Shown here: positions 56,409 through 64,000 of the stretch, piece after piece
Layout of the letters: each line of letters opens with the position of its first letter
Position numbering within the stretch: the first letter of the stretch is position 1
Origin: JABIAG01 sp964561995
GTDB lineage: Archaea; Nanobdellota; Nanobdellia; Woesearchaeales; JABIAG01
Length of the DNA stretch: 64,000 nucleotides
Assembly: GCA_964561995.1 (NCBI GenBank)
Contig: CAZLQZ010000005.1
Location: 17,768-81,767, forward strand
Reading direction: 5' to 3'
Notes under the pieces: model-generated
Seen by the model: only the letters and a program-made list of their open reading frames with translations
The model's database searches: none
What the model was told of the DNA's origin: nothing
Translations under genes and position numbers: made by a program

Positions 56409-57230
56409 ATGGTCTTCGAAAGGATAATTAATCCAGATAAAGTTGAAGGTAAACCTTGGGAAATGTTTTTCTTAGGAATAGTATTTGCAACACTAGCAAT
56501 AGTTCTATCATTATGGATATTTAAAAATCAAGCAAGTATAATTATGGTTACTTTAACTACCATTGCATCAATTCCTATAGTAAGTAATTTAATTAAAAGA
56601 GAAGAAACAAAGGATTTAACTACAAGAAGTGAAAGAAAATTATTAACAGAACACAATAAAGCAATCATGGCATTATTGTTCTTATTCTTAGGTTTTACTG
56701 TTACTTTTTTAGCATTTCATACATTTATGCCGCAAGAAACATCAGAAAAAGTTTTTAATGTTCAACATGCAACAATAAACGAAAGAGTAGAAGGATCTAC
56801 TGAAAATCTTATTGGAGATGTAGGATTAGTTACTGGAATTGTTGCCAACAATATGAAAATACTTCTATTATGTATTATTTTCTCGTTTTTTTATGGTGCT
56901 GGAGCAATATTTATTTTAACATGGAATGCTTCTGTGATGGGAGTTGTAATTGGAAATGCAATAAAAACTTGCTGCATTAATAATGGAGTTGTTTCTTCAT
57001 CATTAATAGGCCTTGGAAGATATTTATTACATGGAATACCAGAAATAGGTGCTTATTTTGTTGGTGCATTAGCCGCAGGAATGATTTCATTTGCAATAAT
57101 AAAGCACGATTATGACGATGATAACTTTCCAATCATTATGAAAGATTCTTTAGATTTGATATTGATTTCAATATTATTAATTGTTGTATCTGCTTTAATA
57201 GAAGTTTATTTAACGCCAGTATTTTTTTAG
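56409..57230 (+). CDS. SpoIIM-like (DUF95) integral membrane protein
   Basis: A 273-aa protein with about five to six hydrophobic helices. The C-terminal half has the family signature around YLLHGIPEIGAYFVGALAAG, typical of stage II sporulation protein M/DUF95 membrane proteins. In sporulating bacteria SpoIIM aids septal peptidoglycan hydrolysis. Archaeal homologues are common and of unknown function, perhaps in membrane remodelling. It is the last gene of the giant-protein run and may help handle or localise it. An ATG start is supported by spacing only. Confidence 0.85.
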   Translation: MVFERIINPDKVEGKPWEMFFLGIVFATLAIVLSLWIFKNQASIIMVTLTTIASIPIVSNLIKREETKDLTTRSERKLLTEHNKAIMALLFLFLGFTVTFLAFHTFMPQETSEKVFNVQHATINERVEGSTENLIGDVGLVTGIVANNMKILLLCIIFSFFYGAGAIFILTWNASVMGVVIGNAIKTCCINNGVVSSSLIGLGRYLLHGIPEIGAYFVGALAAGMISFAIIKHDYDDDNFPIIMKDSLDLILISILLIVVSALIEVYLTPVFF

Positions 57231-57378
57231 AAATTAAATAACAAAAATGAATCATTATAAATTTTTAATAAAAAAAGATTAAATTTGAATTATTTCTTAC
57301 TTATTAATTAAAATAATTTAAATCAAATATAAAGAAATTAAATTTTAAAAAAATTAGAAATTTTTGGTCATAAAAAAT

Positions 57379-57561
57379 TTACAACTTTTCCATGTAACCA
57401 CATTTACCGCAAGTTCTTCGGTCTTTATGAGCAGCTAAAAAGATTCCAGGTCCACATTTTGGACAAAATGGTTGTTTAGCTTTTCCATTTACATATTTAT
57501 CGTATCTTTTACTATGAACTTTCTTTTTTTCAGGTGGTGGTGCTTTTTTATCTGCTGCCAT
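57379..57561 (-). CDS. rps27ae: 30S ribosomal protein S27ae (eS31)
   Basis: A 60-aa zinc-binding ribosomal protein, with cysteines at 33, 36, 51 and 54 (CPKCGPG and CGKCGY) and the basic N-terminus KKKVHSKRYDKY. Length and motif are those of archaeal S27ae, without the ubiquitin fusion of eukaryotes. It overlaps eS24 by 1 nt, so the two are translated in tandem. The cluster order rpo7-spt4-eS24-eS31 is conserved in archaea. Confidence 0.95.
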   Translation of the reverse strand: MAADKKAPPPEKKKVHSKRYDKYVNGKAKQPFCPKCGPGIFLAAHKDRRTCGKCGYMEKL

Positions 57562-57941
57562 TATTGTTCACCTTCCTTTTTTTCTTCTTTAGCAGGTTCT
57601 TTTTCTGCAACAGCTTCTTTTTCTTCTGCTTTTTTTGCAGCATCAGCTTCATCTGCTTTTTTTATTTTTTCTTCAATCTTTTTATGCATTAAATAGCTTT
57701 CAATTCTATCTAATTCTTCTTTTTTAGAATATACAAACAATTCAATTTTTGCAGTATTTGATCTAAAACCAGTATAAATTCCTCTAATAACTGTTAAGGA
57801 TTCATCTACACTTAATGATTTACATAATACTTTTTTAGCTTTTTCTTTAGTAGGTGCAGAACCTTCAAATTCTACTTCAACTTTAAATTCCTTTCTTGAC
57901 AATAGTTCATTACTTTTTTCTTGTTTATTTAATAATTTCAT
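57561..57941 (-). CDS. rps24e: 30S ribosomal protein S24e (eS24)
   Basis: A 126-aa small-subunit protein with the KEFKVEVEFEGSAPTKEKAKK and IRGIYTGFRSNTA patterns of the family. The C-terminal 30 residues are an acidic/basic Ala-Lys-Glu-rich extension beyond the usual fold. It lies between spt4 and eS31 in the typical archaeal cluster. Confidence 0.94.
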   Translation of the reverse strand: MKLLNKQEKSNELLSRKEFKVEVEFEGSAPTKEKAKKVLCKSLSVDESLTVIRGIYTGFRSNTAKIELFVYSKKEELDRIESYLMHKKIEEKIKKADEADAAKKAEEKEAVAEKEPAKEEKKEGEQ

Positions 57942-58127
57942 CTAATTCACCTTAATTGCATAATCCCCTTTAGCTTCAATTCCAATCTTTTTAGCGATTT
58001 CAGAATTAACAGGGTCTAAAACAGTTATTTTACCTTTCCAGCTAGTTGTAAAATTTGTACCTTTGCAAATTGGACATTGTCCTCCATGCACAAATAGTCT
58101 ACATTTTTTACACGCTTTTAATTTCAC
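57942..58127 (-). CDS. spt4: Transcription elongation factor Spt4 (RNA polymerase subunit E'')
   Basis: A 61-aa zinc protein with cysteines at 6, 9, 18 and 21 (ACKKCR and CPICKG). It partners Spt5 on the RNA polymerase clamp to raise processivity. The length is normal for archaea. It overlaps rpo7 by 4 nt. Confidence 0.95.
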   Translation of the reverse strand: MKLKACKKCRLFVHGGQCPICKGTNFTTSWKGKITVLDPVNSEIAKKIGIEAKGDYAIKVN

Positions 58128-58690
58128 TTTGCTTCCTCTTTAGATTTTTGTTTTTTATTTAAATCTTCATCCAACCATTCAAGTTTTCCAAGACCTTGTT
58201 GTCTCATTGTTAAACCAATTTTTGGATTAGTAATATCTTTATAACTTACAGCAATAATTCTTGCTCTACATTTTTCGCCTAATTTTAAACTCCTATTACT
58301 TTCTTTACCCATTAATACTTTGTCTTTTCCAAAACTTACAAAGTCATCCATTGTTTGAGAAATGTGAATCATTCCTTCAATTGGACCTAATGTTATAAAA
58401 GCACCGAAATCAGCTAAATCTTTTAACTTTCCGTTAATAGTTTCTTGTAATTCAGGTTTAAATGTTATAATCTTAAAAGTTGTGTCAAAATAACTTGCAC
58501 CATCTCCTGGAACAATTATTCCTTCTCCAATTTCATTAACGTCTAAAACATCAATAACTATACCAAGTTCTGACGAAATAAATCCATCGTACTTTTTCTT
58601 TATTCTTTTGATAAGAGCTTGCTTTGTAGGTTCTCCAAACAAATTAGGAGGAACTCGAATATGATCCTTTAATTGCATTTCATAATACAT
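58124..58690 (-). CDS. rpo7: RNA polymerase subunit Rpo7 (E')
   Basis: A 188-aa stalk subunit of archaeal RNA polymerase, equivalent to eukaryotic Rpb7. The N-terminal part (MYYEMQLKDHIRVPP, then GIVIDV and VPGDGASYF) is the tip domain, and the rest an S1 RNA-binding domain with GAFITLGPIEGMIHISQ. It pairs with Rpo4. It is the first gene of the cluster with spt4, eS24 and eS31. Confidence 0.95.
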   Translation of the reverse strand: MYYEMQLKDHIRVPPNLFGEPTKQALIKRIKKKYDGFISSELGIVIDVLDVNEIGEGIIVPGDGASYFDTTFKIITFKPELQETINGKLKDLADFGAFITLGPIEGMIHISQTMDDFVSFGKDKVLMGKESNRSLKLGEKCRARIIAVSYKDITNPKIGLTMRQQGLGKLEWLDEDLNKKQKSKEEAK

Positions 58691-58740
58691 TGTATAAACC
58701 TCAAGACTTAGAGATTGTAAACTGTTTTTAAAGGTTTCGC

Positions 58741-59772
58741 TTATTCTTGTGGATAAGCTTCCTTAATTAAGTCTTCTTTCCCTTTCATCGCTTCTCTAAT
58801 TGGTTCAAGCATTTTATTTATTTCACTAGCTACTGCTTGCTTTAAATCGCCAGGGTGAAGCTTTTTTTCACTAAAATCCTTTTCTAAAGCTTCATAAGTA
58901 GTATATTCTAGATTTCCACCCCATTTTTCAGGACGTTCAATAACAAATTTTTCACCTTTATCATGCTTTCTTTGCATGACAACTGCTTTTGCAAACGCAA
59001 GAACACCATTACCCTCTATTTGTCCTTCCGGACAGAATGCTTTATTTAATTTCTTCTTAATAACTGCTTCTTCATCTAAAAAATCAATTTTAGAATGTTC
59101 CACTGAAGAACTCATTTTTCCACCTTCTGCTAATCCTGGAACTAAAGGCATCATCATTTCAATTCTTGCTTTGTAACCTAATTTTGGAAGGTATTCACGA
59201 GCAAACATTTGAATCTTTCTTTGATCATTTCCAGCTAATTGCATATCCACATCAAGATATTGTTCATCTAAAGATTGTAAAATGGGATAGATTGTTCCTC
59301 CTAACTTAGGATTATCACTTTGTCTTACAACATCGCTAGTAGCTTTATTACAATCATGAAGAGTTGCCATAGAAGCCATTCTAAAAACATCTAAACAAAA
59401 ATCTTTTTTTAATTGAAAATCAGTACCTTTAATGAACTTTAATTTTGAAACATCTGCACCTGCACTTCTTAGTGCTGCCTTGAATACTTCTGAATAAAAT
59501 TCAGCTCTTTTAGCTAATAATTCAAAAGGAGATTTCATATCATTTAAATGAGCATGTAAATCTGCTAAAAGAATTTTAACTTCAGCTCCTGAATTTAATA
59601 AATCAGCAACTTTCATCATCCAAACAAAATAACCTATATGGGGTCTTCCTGAAGTCTCACTACCAATATAAACTTTTAAGTCTCTTTTACTAAGAATTTC
59701 TTTTAATTCTTTTTCTCCAACAATTTCTTGAGTGTTCCTTTTGATTAAATCAAATTTTTCTTCTGAATTCAT
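58741..59772 (-). CDS. tyrS: Tyrosyl-tRNA synthetase, archaeal type
   Basis: A 343-aa class I synthetase. The HIGH-like motif is PHIG at residues 44-47, and the KMSKS loop reads KMSSS at 219-223, as in archaeal TyrRS. LDEQYLDVDMQLAGNDQRK holds the Tyr/Gln-binding Asp. It charges tRNA-Tyr. Length and the lack of an S4 domain match the archaeal/eukaryotic form. It has its own promoter region upstream (59773-59859). Confidence 0.96.
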   Translation of the reverse strand: MNSEEKFDLIKRNTQEIVGEKELKEILSKRDLKVYIGSETSGRPHIGYFVWMMKVADLLNSGAEVKILLADLHAHLNDMKSPFELLAKRAEFYSEVFKAALRSAGADVSKLKFIKGTDFQLKKDFCLDVFRMASMATLHDCNKATSDVVRQSDNPKLGGTIYPILQSLDEQYLDVDMQLAGNDQRKIQMFAREYLPKLGYKARIEMMMPLVPGLAEGGKMSSSVEHSKIDFLDEEAVIKKKLNKAFCPEGQIEGNGVLAFAKAVVMQRKHDKGEKFVIERPEKWGGNLEYTTYEALEKDFSEKKLHPGDLKQAVASEINKMLEPIREAMKGKEDLIKEAYPQE

Positions 59773-59859
59773 ATTAATTAAGAATTGGCTTAAAGTATTT
59801 AAATGTTTTTGGATTATTTATATCAAATCAAATTCAATAGAATTTGAACTATCCTATTA

Positions 59860-60084
59860 TTATCTAAACATATAGCCAAAATCAGCCAAGGGTTGACCAT
59901 AATACATTACTCTAGGTTTAGCTTTCTTATAAACATCGTATGTTGCTAGAACAGGAATCAGAGCACATCCTACTGCTAATGCACCAACAAAAATTACTTT
60001 ATCTGTTAATGAACTATCTTTAAAGAAATTTACTACATCCTTTTCTAAACCTTCAACATCTATTCCCACAGAATAATGTAACAT
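59860..60084 (-). CDS. Small single-pass membrane protein, 74 aa
   Basis: One hydrophobic segment (about residues 28-50, VIFVGALAVGCALIPVLATY) between an acidic N-terminus and a basic C-terminus. The family is unknown. The first ATG (60084) is only about 11 nt from the TATA box at 60092-60099; a GTG five codons later (60069) is 26 nt away and may be the true start, giving 69 aa. Confidence 0.68.
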   Translation of the reverse strand: MLHYSVGIDVEGLEKDVVNFFKDSSLTDKVIFVGALAVGCALIPVLATYDVYKKAKPRVMYYGQPLADFGYMFR

Positions 60085-60091
60085 ATCTAAA

Positions 60092-60099
60092 TATATAAA
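60092..60099 (-). promoter_or_regulatory. TATA box of the small membrane protein gene
   Basis: TTTATATA on the minus strand is centred 26 nt from the GTG at 60069 and only about 11 nt from the ATG at 60084. It argues for the shorter form of the protein. Confidence 0.5.
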
Positions 60100-60186
60100 G
60101 TTTTAGCAAAAAAAACATTTAAATATTTTAATATATTCTGAGATATACTAAATTTTAAATAATCAAGACCCTTCTTCAATTATAAA

Positions 60187-61338
60187 ATGAACGAAGTTAA
60201 TATTCTAAGCAAAGATAAAGTTGAAAAAGGAAGTAGATGGATTTATTCAGCAGACTTTAATGTGACTCAACCTTTAAGGCATAATCAAAGAGTGGACCGT
60301 GAGGTTGACGACATAAAAACAATATCAGAGGCAGGAGGAATTGTGCTAATTCTTCCCCATCAAGGAAGATACGGTAAAACTAAAAGTTTACAATTTGTCG
60401 CAGATCATCTAGGAGCGAAATATTTTGATGGAAATGTTGGAAAAGAAGCAGTTGATTTTGCCAGTAGTTTAAAGGCAGGACAAATAGCAATAATGGGTAA
60501 CACTAGATATAATGAAGGAGAAGAGCAGAATTCTGTCGAACTTGCTAAAGAATTTACTAAACTTGGAGAGCAAGTTGTCATTGGTGGATTTGGAAAAGCA
60601 CATAGAGTAAATGCTTCAAATCATGAAATCTTAAATCACTTACCAGGATATATTGCACAAAATCATTTAGATGAAATGCTTATGCTTGAACCTTGGACTG
60701 GAAGAAAAGATTGTTCTATTGCAGTTTTAGGCGGAATAAAAAAAGAAAAAATAACAGTAGGATTAGCTGGTTTTGGAAAATTGTATACAGACATAATCCC
60801 TGGAGGAATAGTTGTAAATAATATTTTGAAATTAATACATGGAGAAGTTGGAAGTTCTATTTTAGAAGACGGCGGATCTCTTGAAGAAAAATGTAGAAAA
60901 GCTTTACAACAATCTACTGCTATAATACACATCCCAGATGAAGTTCTTGTTGCTGAAGCAACAGAAACGGGCTATAAAAACTTTGGTCTAGTCGATTTAA
61001 GAAAGAAAAAAATTCAAAAAAATCAAATGATTGTTAGTTATATCGTACCAGATTCTGCCAAACGAGCACTTGATAGATGTGTTTATAAAAATGGTAGAAT
61101 GTTAATAGCAGGAACTCCTGATTTATACAATTGGGGGATGGGTTTAGCAACAAACGAAGTTGTTCAAAGGTTAAGAAATTGCAATGGGTTAGTTTTAGGA
61201 GGAGATACTGCACAAGAACTGGATTATGATGGAACTGTATCCACAGGAGGAGGCTCAGCTTTACATTATCTTGTTAACGGTAGCACTCCAATTTATGAAA
61301 AATTAAAAGAGAAATTTAGAGAGTCAACAAAAACTTAG
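60187..61338 (+). CDS. pgk: Phosphoglycerate kinase (divergent)
   Basis: A 383-aa glycolytic/gluconeogenic enzyme interconverting 3-phosphoglycerate and 1,3-bisphosphoglycerate. The N-terminal domain has ADFNVTQPL (22-30), an Arg at 35 and LPHQGR (57-61) where most PGKs have SHLGRP. NTRYNEGEE and VLGGIKKEK follow. The C-terminal nucleotide site keeps GGDTAQE and STGGGSALHYL (352-362). The order of motifs is normal, but several conserved residues differ, so it is a diverged archaeal form. ATTTTAAATAAT about 30 nt upstream is a plausible TATA box. Its last 15 nt overlap the convergent PIN gene. Confidence 0.9.
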   Translation: MNEVNILSKDKVEKGSRWIYSADFNVTQPLRHNQRVDREVDDIKTISEAGGIVLILPHQGRYGKTKSLQFVADHLGAKYFDGNVGKEAVDFASSLKAGQIAIMGNTRYNEGEEQNSVELAKEFTKLGEQVVIGGFGKAHRVNASNHEILNHLPGYIAQNHLDEMLMLEPWTGRKDCSIAVLGGIKKEKITVGLAGFGKLYTDIIPGGIVVNNILKLIHGEVGSSILEDGGSLEEKCRKALQQSTAIIHIPDEVLVAEATETGYKNFGLVDLRKKKIQKNQMIVSYIVPDSAKRALDRCVYKNGRMLIAGTPDLYNWGMGLATNEVVQRLRNCNGLVLGGDTAQELDYDGTVSTGGGSALHYLVNGSTPIYEKLKEKFRESTKT

Positions 61339-61704
61339 ATACTTTTTTTGCTTCATTATAATTAATTTAGCACCTTTTTTTTGAACTCTTTTTTTAAGTT
61401 CTTTATCTTGAGTTGCAACAATTGTGTCTTTATCAGCTAATGAAACAATCAAATCATCAACATAATCTTCACCCTCAGTCATTAAAATATCTGCCCTAGT
61501 TTCTACAAGTTGTAAAGCCATTTTAGCAGCAGACTTATCTTTACCTTTTTGTTCTCTGACTATTTTATTTAATTCATCAATAGATTTATCTAAAACAAAT
61601 ATTTGAATAGGTTCAGTTTTAATTCTTTCAAATTCTGAAAAAATGTCAAAACTAAACTGAAAAGGAATTAGTAAAAAGTTAGTATCGATAATTAATTTTT
61701 TCAT
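61324..61704 (-). CDS. PIN-domain protein (Fcf1/VapC-like ribonuclease)
   Basis: A 126-aa PIN domain. The acidic active-site residues appear in LIIDTNFLL (first Asp), in the middle DDLIVSLA, and in IVATQDKELKKR near the end. PIN proteins cleave RNA, either as toxins or in rRNA processing. No antitoxin-like partner gene is adjacent, so the rRNA-processing (Fcf1-like) form is somewhat favoured. Convergent overlap of 15 nt with pgk. Confidence 0.85.
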   Translation of the reverse strand: MKKLIIDTNFLLIPFQFSFDIFSEFERIKTEPIQIFVLDKSIDELNKIVREQKGKDKSAAKMALQLVETRADILMTEGEDYVDDLIVSLADKDTIVATQDKELKKRVQKKGAKLIIMKQKKYLSFC

Positions 61705-61737
61705 TTTAATAAAAAAATAATAAAAGAGTTTATAAAA

Positions 61738-62643
61738 TTATTGATGTCTAACAGCTTCAAGCAGGGTTTGTTCAAGAGTTAAGACCAGACAATCTATTTG
61801 TTTTGCTTCTGCTTGGTTTTTTTCTGCTCTTTTAACAGTACACCAATTTGACAAAGCTTCAGAAAACTTACAAACATTACCAATCATATACTCAGATGAT
61901 TTGAGAGCTCCATCATCTTCTTTAGAAGTAGTAGCTTCTATAGTTACACCAGCATCAGCTTCACTTAGTCTTATGCCAAGTTTATTTGCTCCTCTTCTTG
62001 CAGCCATAAGATAATTAGTTTCTTTCATTAAATTATCGAAAATTTGAATTTCAAAAGATTTTTCACTAAAATTAAAAGCATCATAACTAAATTCACGTCC
62101 ATTAGCATCACCAAGAATAACAGACATCTGAACCGTCTGTTTGTATCCTGAAATTTCTTTTACTTTTTCAAGCGGAATCATCCCAATTAATCCTTTTTTA
62201 TTAAAAGTCACAGAATCAAAATAAGGTAATTCAGCATCTAGATCTGCAAACAAATCAGAATCATCTTGTTTTAATCTTTCTTGCATAGCAATAATACTTT
62301 TTTTAAGATAATCATGCTTTTCATAAGCTCCCTTTGGGTCCCAATGTTGTAATATTGATTTTAAACCACTAACAAATCCAGCATAAGAAAAACTTTCAGA
62401 AGTAAATAATCCCCCATTGTACTGTTGTGCAACCAATCTTGCTTGTGAATTGTCCCACTGAGACGGTCCTTTTTTAAAATCAGCTTGTAGTAAATGTCCA
62501 GAATCTTGCATTACCACACATGGAAGATGATGACCACTAACTAAATTACGATATAAGTTTGATGGTTCAGGATTTGTGTCTCTTTCATAGAATATTTCAA
62601 CCGTTTTTGATTCAATTACAGTTTTGGGTATTTTATCAGCCAT
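61738..62643 (-). CDS. Hypothetical protein, 301 aa
   Basis: A soluble alpha/beta protein with no recognised family. The N-terminal part has PCVVMQDSGHLLQADF and QWDNSQARLVAQQYNG, then a helical middle, and a C-terminal EATTSKEDDGALKSSEYMIGNVCKF stretch. It has few cysteines and no membrane segment. It lies between mre11 and the PIN gene on the same strand, 38 nt from mre11, so it may be in one transcript. Confidence 0.72.
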   Translation of the reverse strand: MADKIPKTVIESKTVEIFYERDTNPEPSNLYRNLVSGHHLPCVVMQDSGHLLQADFKKGPSQWDNSQARLVAQQYNGGLFTSESFSYAGFVSGLKSILQHWDPKGAYEKHDYLKKSIIAMQERLKQDDSDLFADLDAELPYFDSVTFNKKGLIGMIPLEKVKEISGYKQTVQMSVILGDANGREFSYDAFNFSEKSFEIQIFDNLMKETNYLMAARRGANKLGIRLSEADAGVTIEATTSKEDDGALKSSEYMIGNVCKFSEALSNWCTVKRAEKNQAEAKQIDCLVLTLEQTLLEAVRHQ

Positions 62644-62681
62644 TTTATTATAAAATAACTTTTTATTTTAAAAGCTTTTAT

Positions 62682-63902
62682 TTACTTAAAAACCATCTCA
62701 ACTACTTTTTTTGCATCCCTTTTTACTCTTGCTTCAAATTCGTAAACCTTCTCACCTTCATTTTTTTCTTGAGAAAGAGTTTTAATTAATTCCTTAGTAA
62801 AATATTCTTCATTTTCTAAATTTAAATTTAATTCTTTATTTTGTCCAATGTGTTCTTTAATTAACTTAGATTCTAATTCATCAACGCTAGAATCTTCAAT
62901 TTTGATTTCTTCAAACTCTTTACTTTCAAGCTTGTTAGTATTTTTCATAACAAAATGAGCAGATTTTTCATACATTGAAAAAACAATTTCTTTTAAATTA
63001 ACATCGGAAGGTTTTCCAGTTTTTAGTATTCCTTTCAATCTTATTAAAACAATTGTATCACTAAAATTTTTATCACTAATTTCATTTTTAAGTTCAGCTT
63101 CAATTTCTTCAGGAGTCAAATTAGAACAATCCTTATCAATCAGATACAAATCAATCACCTTAATATCTTCATGCCTGATATTCCCATCTTCATAAATATA
63201 AAAGCCACCTTTTTTTAACTTTTCAAGTTCAGTAAAACTGTTTGGAAATAACGGTCCTGGGTAGACCACATTTTTATAATCATCAAAATTAACATTTTTA
63301 ACGATATGAACATGCCCACCAGCATAATAATTAAAATTCTTAGGCAATAAAGAAATCGGTGAAGAATCAATTTTTTCCATTTCTTTTGTTTTTAATTCAG
63401 AGATTGCAGTATGAAACATAAAAATTTTGAAACCTTCTTCATTTTCTAAGTTTGTTTTATCCAAATTTTCATAATATGTTTTTTCCAACATTCCCCTTTT
63501 ACCAATCATGCCGGAAATTTTAGCACCTGTCTTTTCATCAATAATGAAATTTAATTTTAATTTTCCTTCAACAATATTACCCTTAACAGCATTTTTTACT
63601 AAATCGGCTTCTTCTAAAACATCAAGCATTGTTTTTCCAGAAGGACTAAAGTCATGACTTCCAGCAATTATGTATACAGGAATGTTGTTTATTTTTAATC
63701 TTCTTAATTGCTTTACAGACTCTTTTAGTTTATCAATTCCAGGTAAAGAAGTATTGTATAAATCTCCACTTATTAAAATAAAATCTACCTTTTCTTCTAT
63801 ACATTTATCAATAGTTTTAATAAAAGCTAGAAGATTAAGATCTTTTAATTTCTCTTCTCTCCATCCACCAATGTGACAGTCTGCTAAATGCGCGAATTTC
63901 AT
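62682..63902 (-). CDS. mre11: Mre11-like DNA repair nuclease
   Basis: A 406-aa calcineurin-like phosphoesterase of the Mre11/SbcD group, acting on DNA double-strand ends. The metal motifs are in order: ADCH (D8, H10), ISGDLYN (D47), GSHD where GNHD is usual (H83, D84), FMFHTAI (H164) and GGHVHI (H197, H199). The C-terminal 150 residues are a charged capping and partner-binding region. No rad50 gene is adjacent within the window. A TATA box (CTTTATAAA, about 63925-63935) is near 28 nt upstream of the ATG. Confidence 0.93.
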   Translation of the reverse strand: MKFAHLADCHIGGWREEKLKDLNLLAFIKTIDKCIEEKVDFILISGDLYNTSLPGIDKLKESVKQLRRLKINNIPVYIIAGSHDFSPSGKTMLDVLEEADLVKNAVKGNIVEGKLKLNFIIDEKTGAKISGMIGKRGMLEKTYYENLDKTNLENEEGFKIFMFHTAISELKTKEMEKIDSSPISLLPKNFNYYAGGHVHIVKNVNFDDYKNVVYPGPLFPNSFTELEKLKKGGFYIYEDGNIRHEDIKVIDLYLIDKDCSNLTPEEIEAELKNEISDKNFSDTIVLIRLKGILKTGKPSDVNLKEIVFSMYEKSAHFVMKNTNKLESKEFEEIKIEDSSVDELESKLIKEHIGQNKELNLNLENEEYFTKELIKTLSQEKNEGEKVYEFEARVKRDAKKVVEMVFK

Positions 63903-63946
63903 TACAATATAACCTTGAAATTCAGGTTTATAAAGATTTATTTTCT

Positions 63947-63990
63947 AAGGGTTAATATGAAACCCTTGTGATTCTGATGAATATCAGAAT
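63947..63990. repeat. Two adjacent hairpins at the window end
   Basis: AAGGGTT (63947-63953) with AACCCTT (63961-63967), and ATTCTGAT (63971-63978) with ATCAGAAT (63983-63990). They may be terminators of a gene beyond the edge, since a T-rich stretch follows on the plus strand. Confidence 0.45.
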
Positions 63991-64000
63991 TACTTGTTTT

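Noticed and set aside
61324..61704. PIN protein as a toxin-antitoxin pair
   Set aside because: No small antitoxin gene is adjacent on the same strand; the neighbours are a 301-aa protein and convergent pgk.

Overview
The window is about 64 kb of very AT-rich archaeal chromosome. The archaeal assignment rests on archaeal/eukaryotic-type ProRS and TyrRS, ribosomal proteins uL1-uL10-P1 and eS24-eS31, RNA polymerase Rpo7 with Spt4, and TATA boxes about 26 nt upstream of start codons (mostly leaderless genes). Small dense operons, a COG1340-type coiled-coil protein and a giant Asn/Thr-rich surface protein suggest a DPANN archaeon of the Woesearchaeota/Pacearchaeota kind; that placement is inference. 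Two runs of 100 N (7695-7794 and 27905-28004) are assembly gaps. I saw no tRNA, rRNA, CRISPR array or insertion sequence.

Layout. 1-6.9 kb: the N-terminal part of a P-type cation ATPase, a membrane protein with a possible degenerate kinase fold, hypotheticals and ProRS. 7-8.8 kb: an incomplete low-complexity protein beside a gap, and a Na+/Ca2+ exchanger-family antiporter. 8.9-15.5 kb: a six-gene storage-polysaccharide operon (small wHTH, GT4 glycosyltransferase, GH57 enzyme, small basic protein, GT3 glycogen synthase, debranching-type glucosidase). 15.5-22.6 kb, minus strand: an NAD salvage operon running nicotinamide to NADP (radical SAM protein, nicotinate phosphoribosyltransferase, nicotinamidase, NAD synthase, NMN adenylyltransferase-Nudix fusion, NAD kinase, HD protein), with a NrtR-type Nudix regulator gene upstream and three matching palindromes in the intergenic gaps. 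22.6-26.1 kb: Dus, zinc-ribbon proteins, a GH15-like protein and an isochorismatase-like protein. 26.2-28.5 kb: the uL1-uL10-P1 operon.

29.5-57.2 kb is dominated by one 25.4 kb gene for an 8459-residue cell-surface protein. It has an N-terminal membrane/signal segment, thousands of residues of sequon-rich Ig-like repeats (some recently duplicated at DNA level), domains apparently inserted into other domains, a Hint (intein-like) domain followed by Lys instead of Cys/Ser/Thr, and a C-terminal membrane anchor. Three genes follow in the same direction: a membrane protein with a basic tail, a coiled-coil protein and a SpoIIM-like membrane protein. 57.4-64 kb: eS31, eS24, Spt4, Rpo7, TyrRS, a divergent phosphoglycerate kinase, a PIN protein, an unknown protein and an Mre11-like nuclease.

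The most unusual item is the giant surface protein with a potential self-cleaving Hint domain just outside its membrane anchor. The NrtR-type NAD regulon, with a radical SAM member and a short hairpin-ended leader, is the second.
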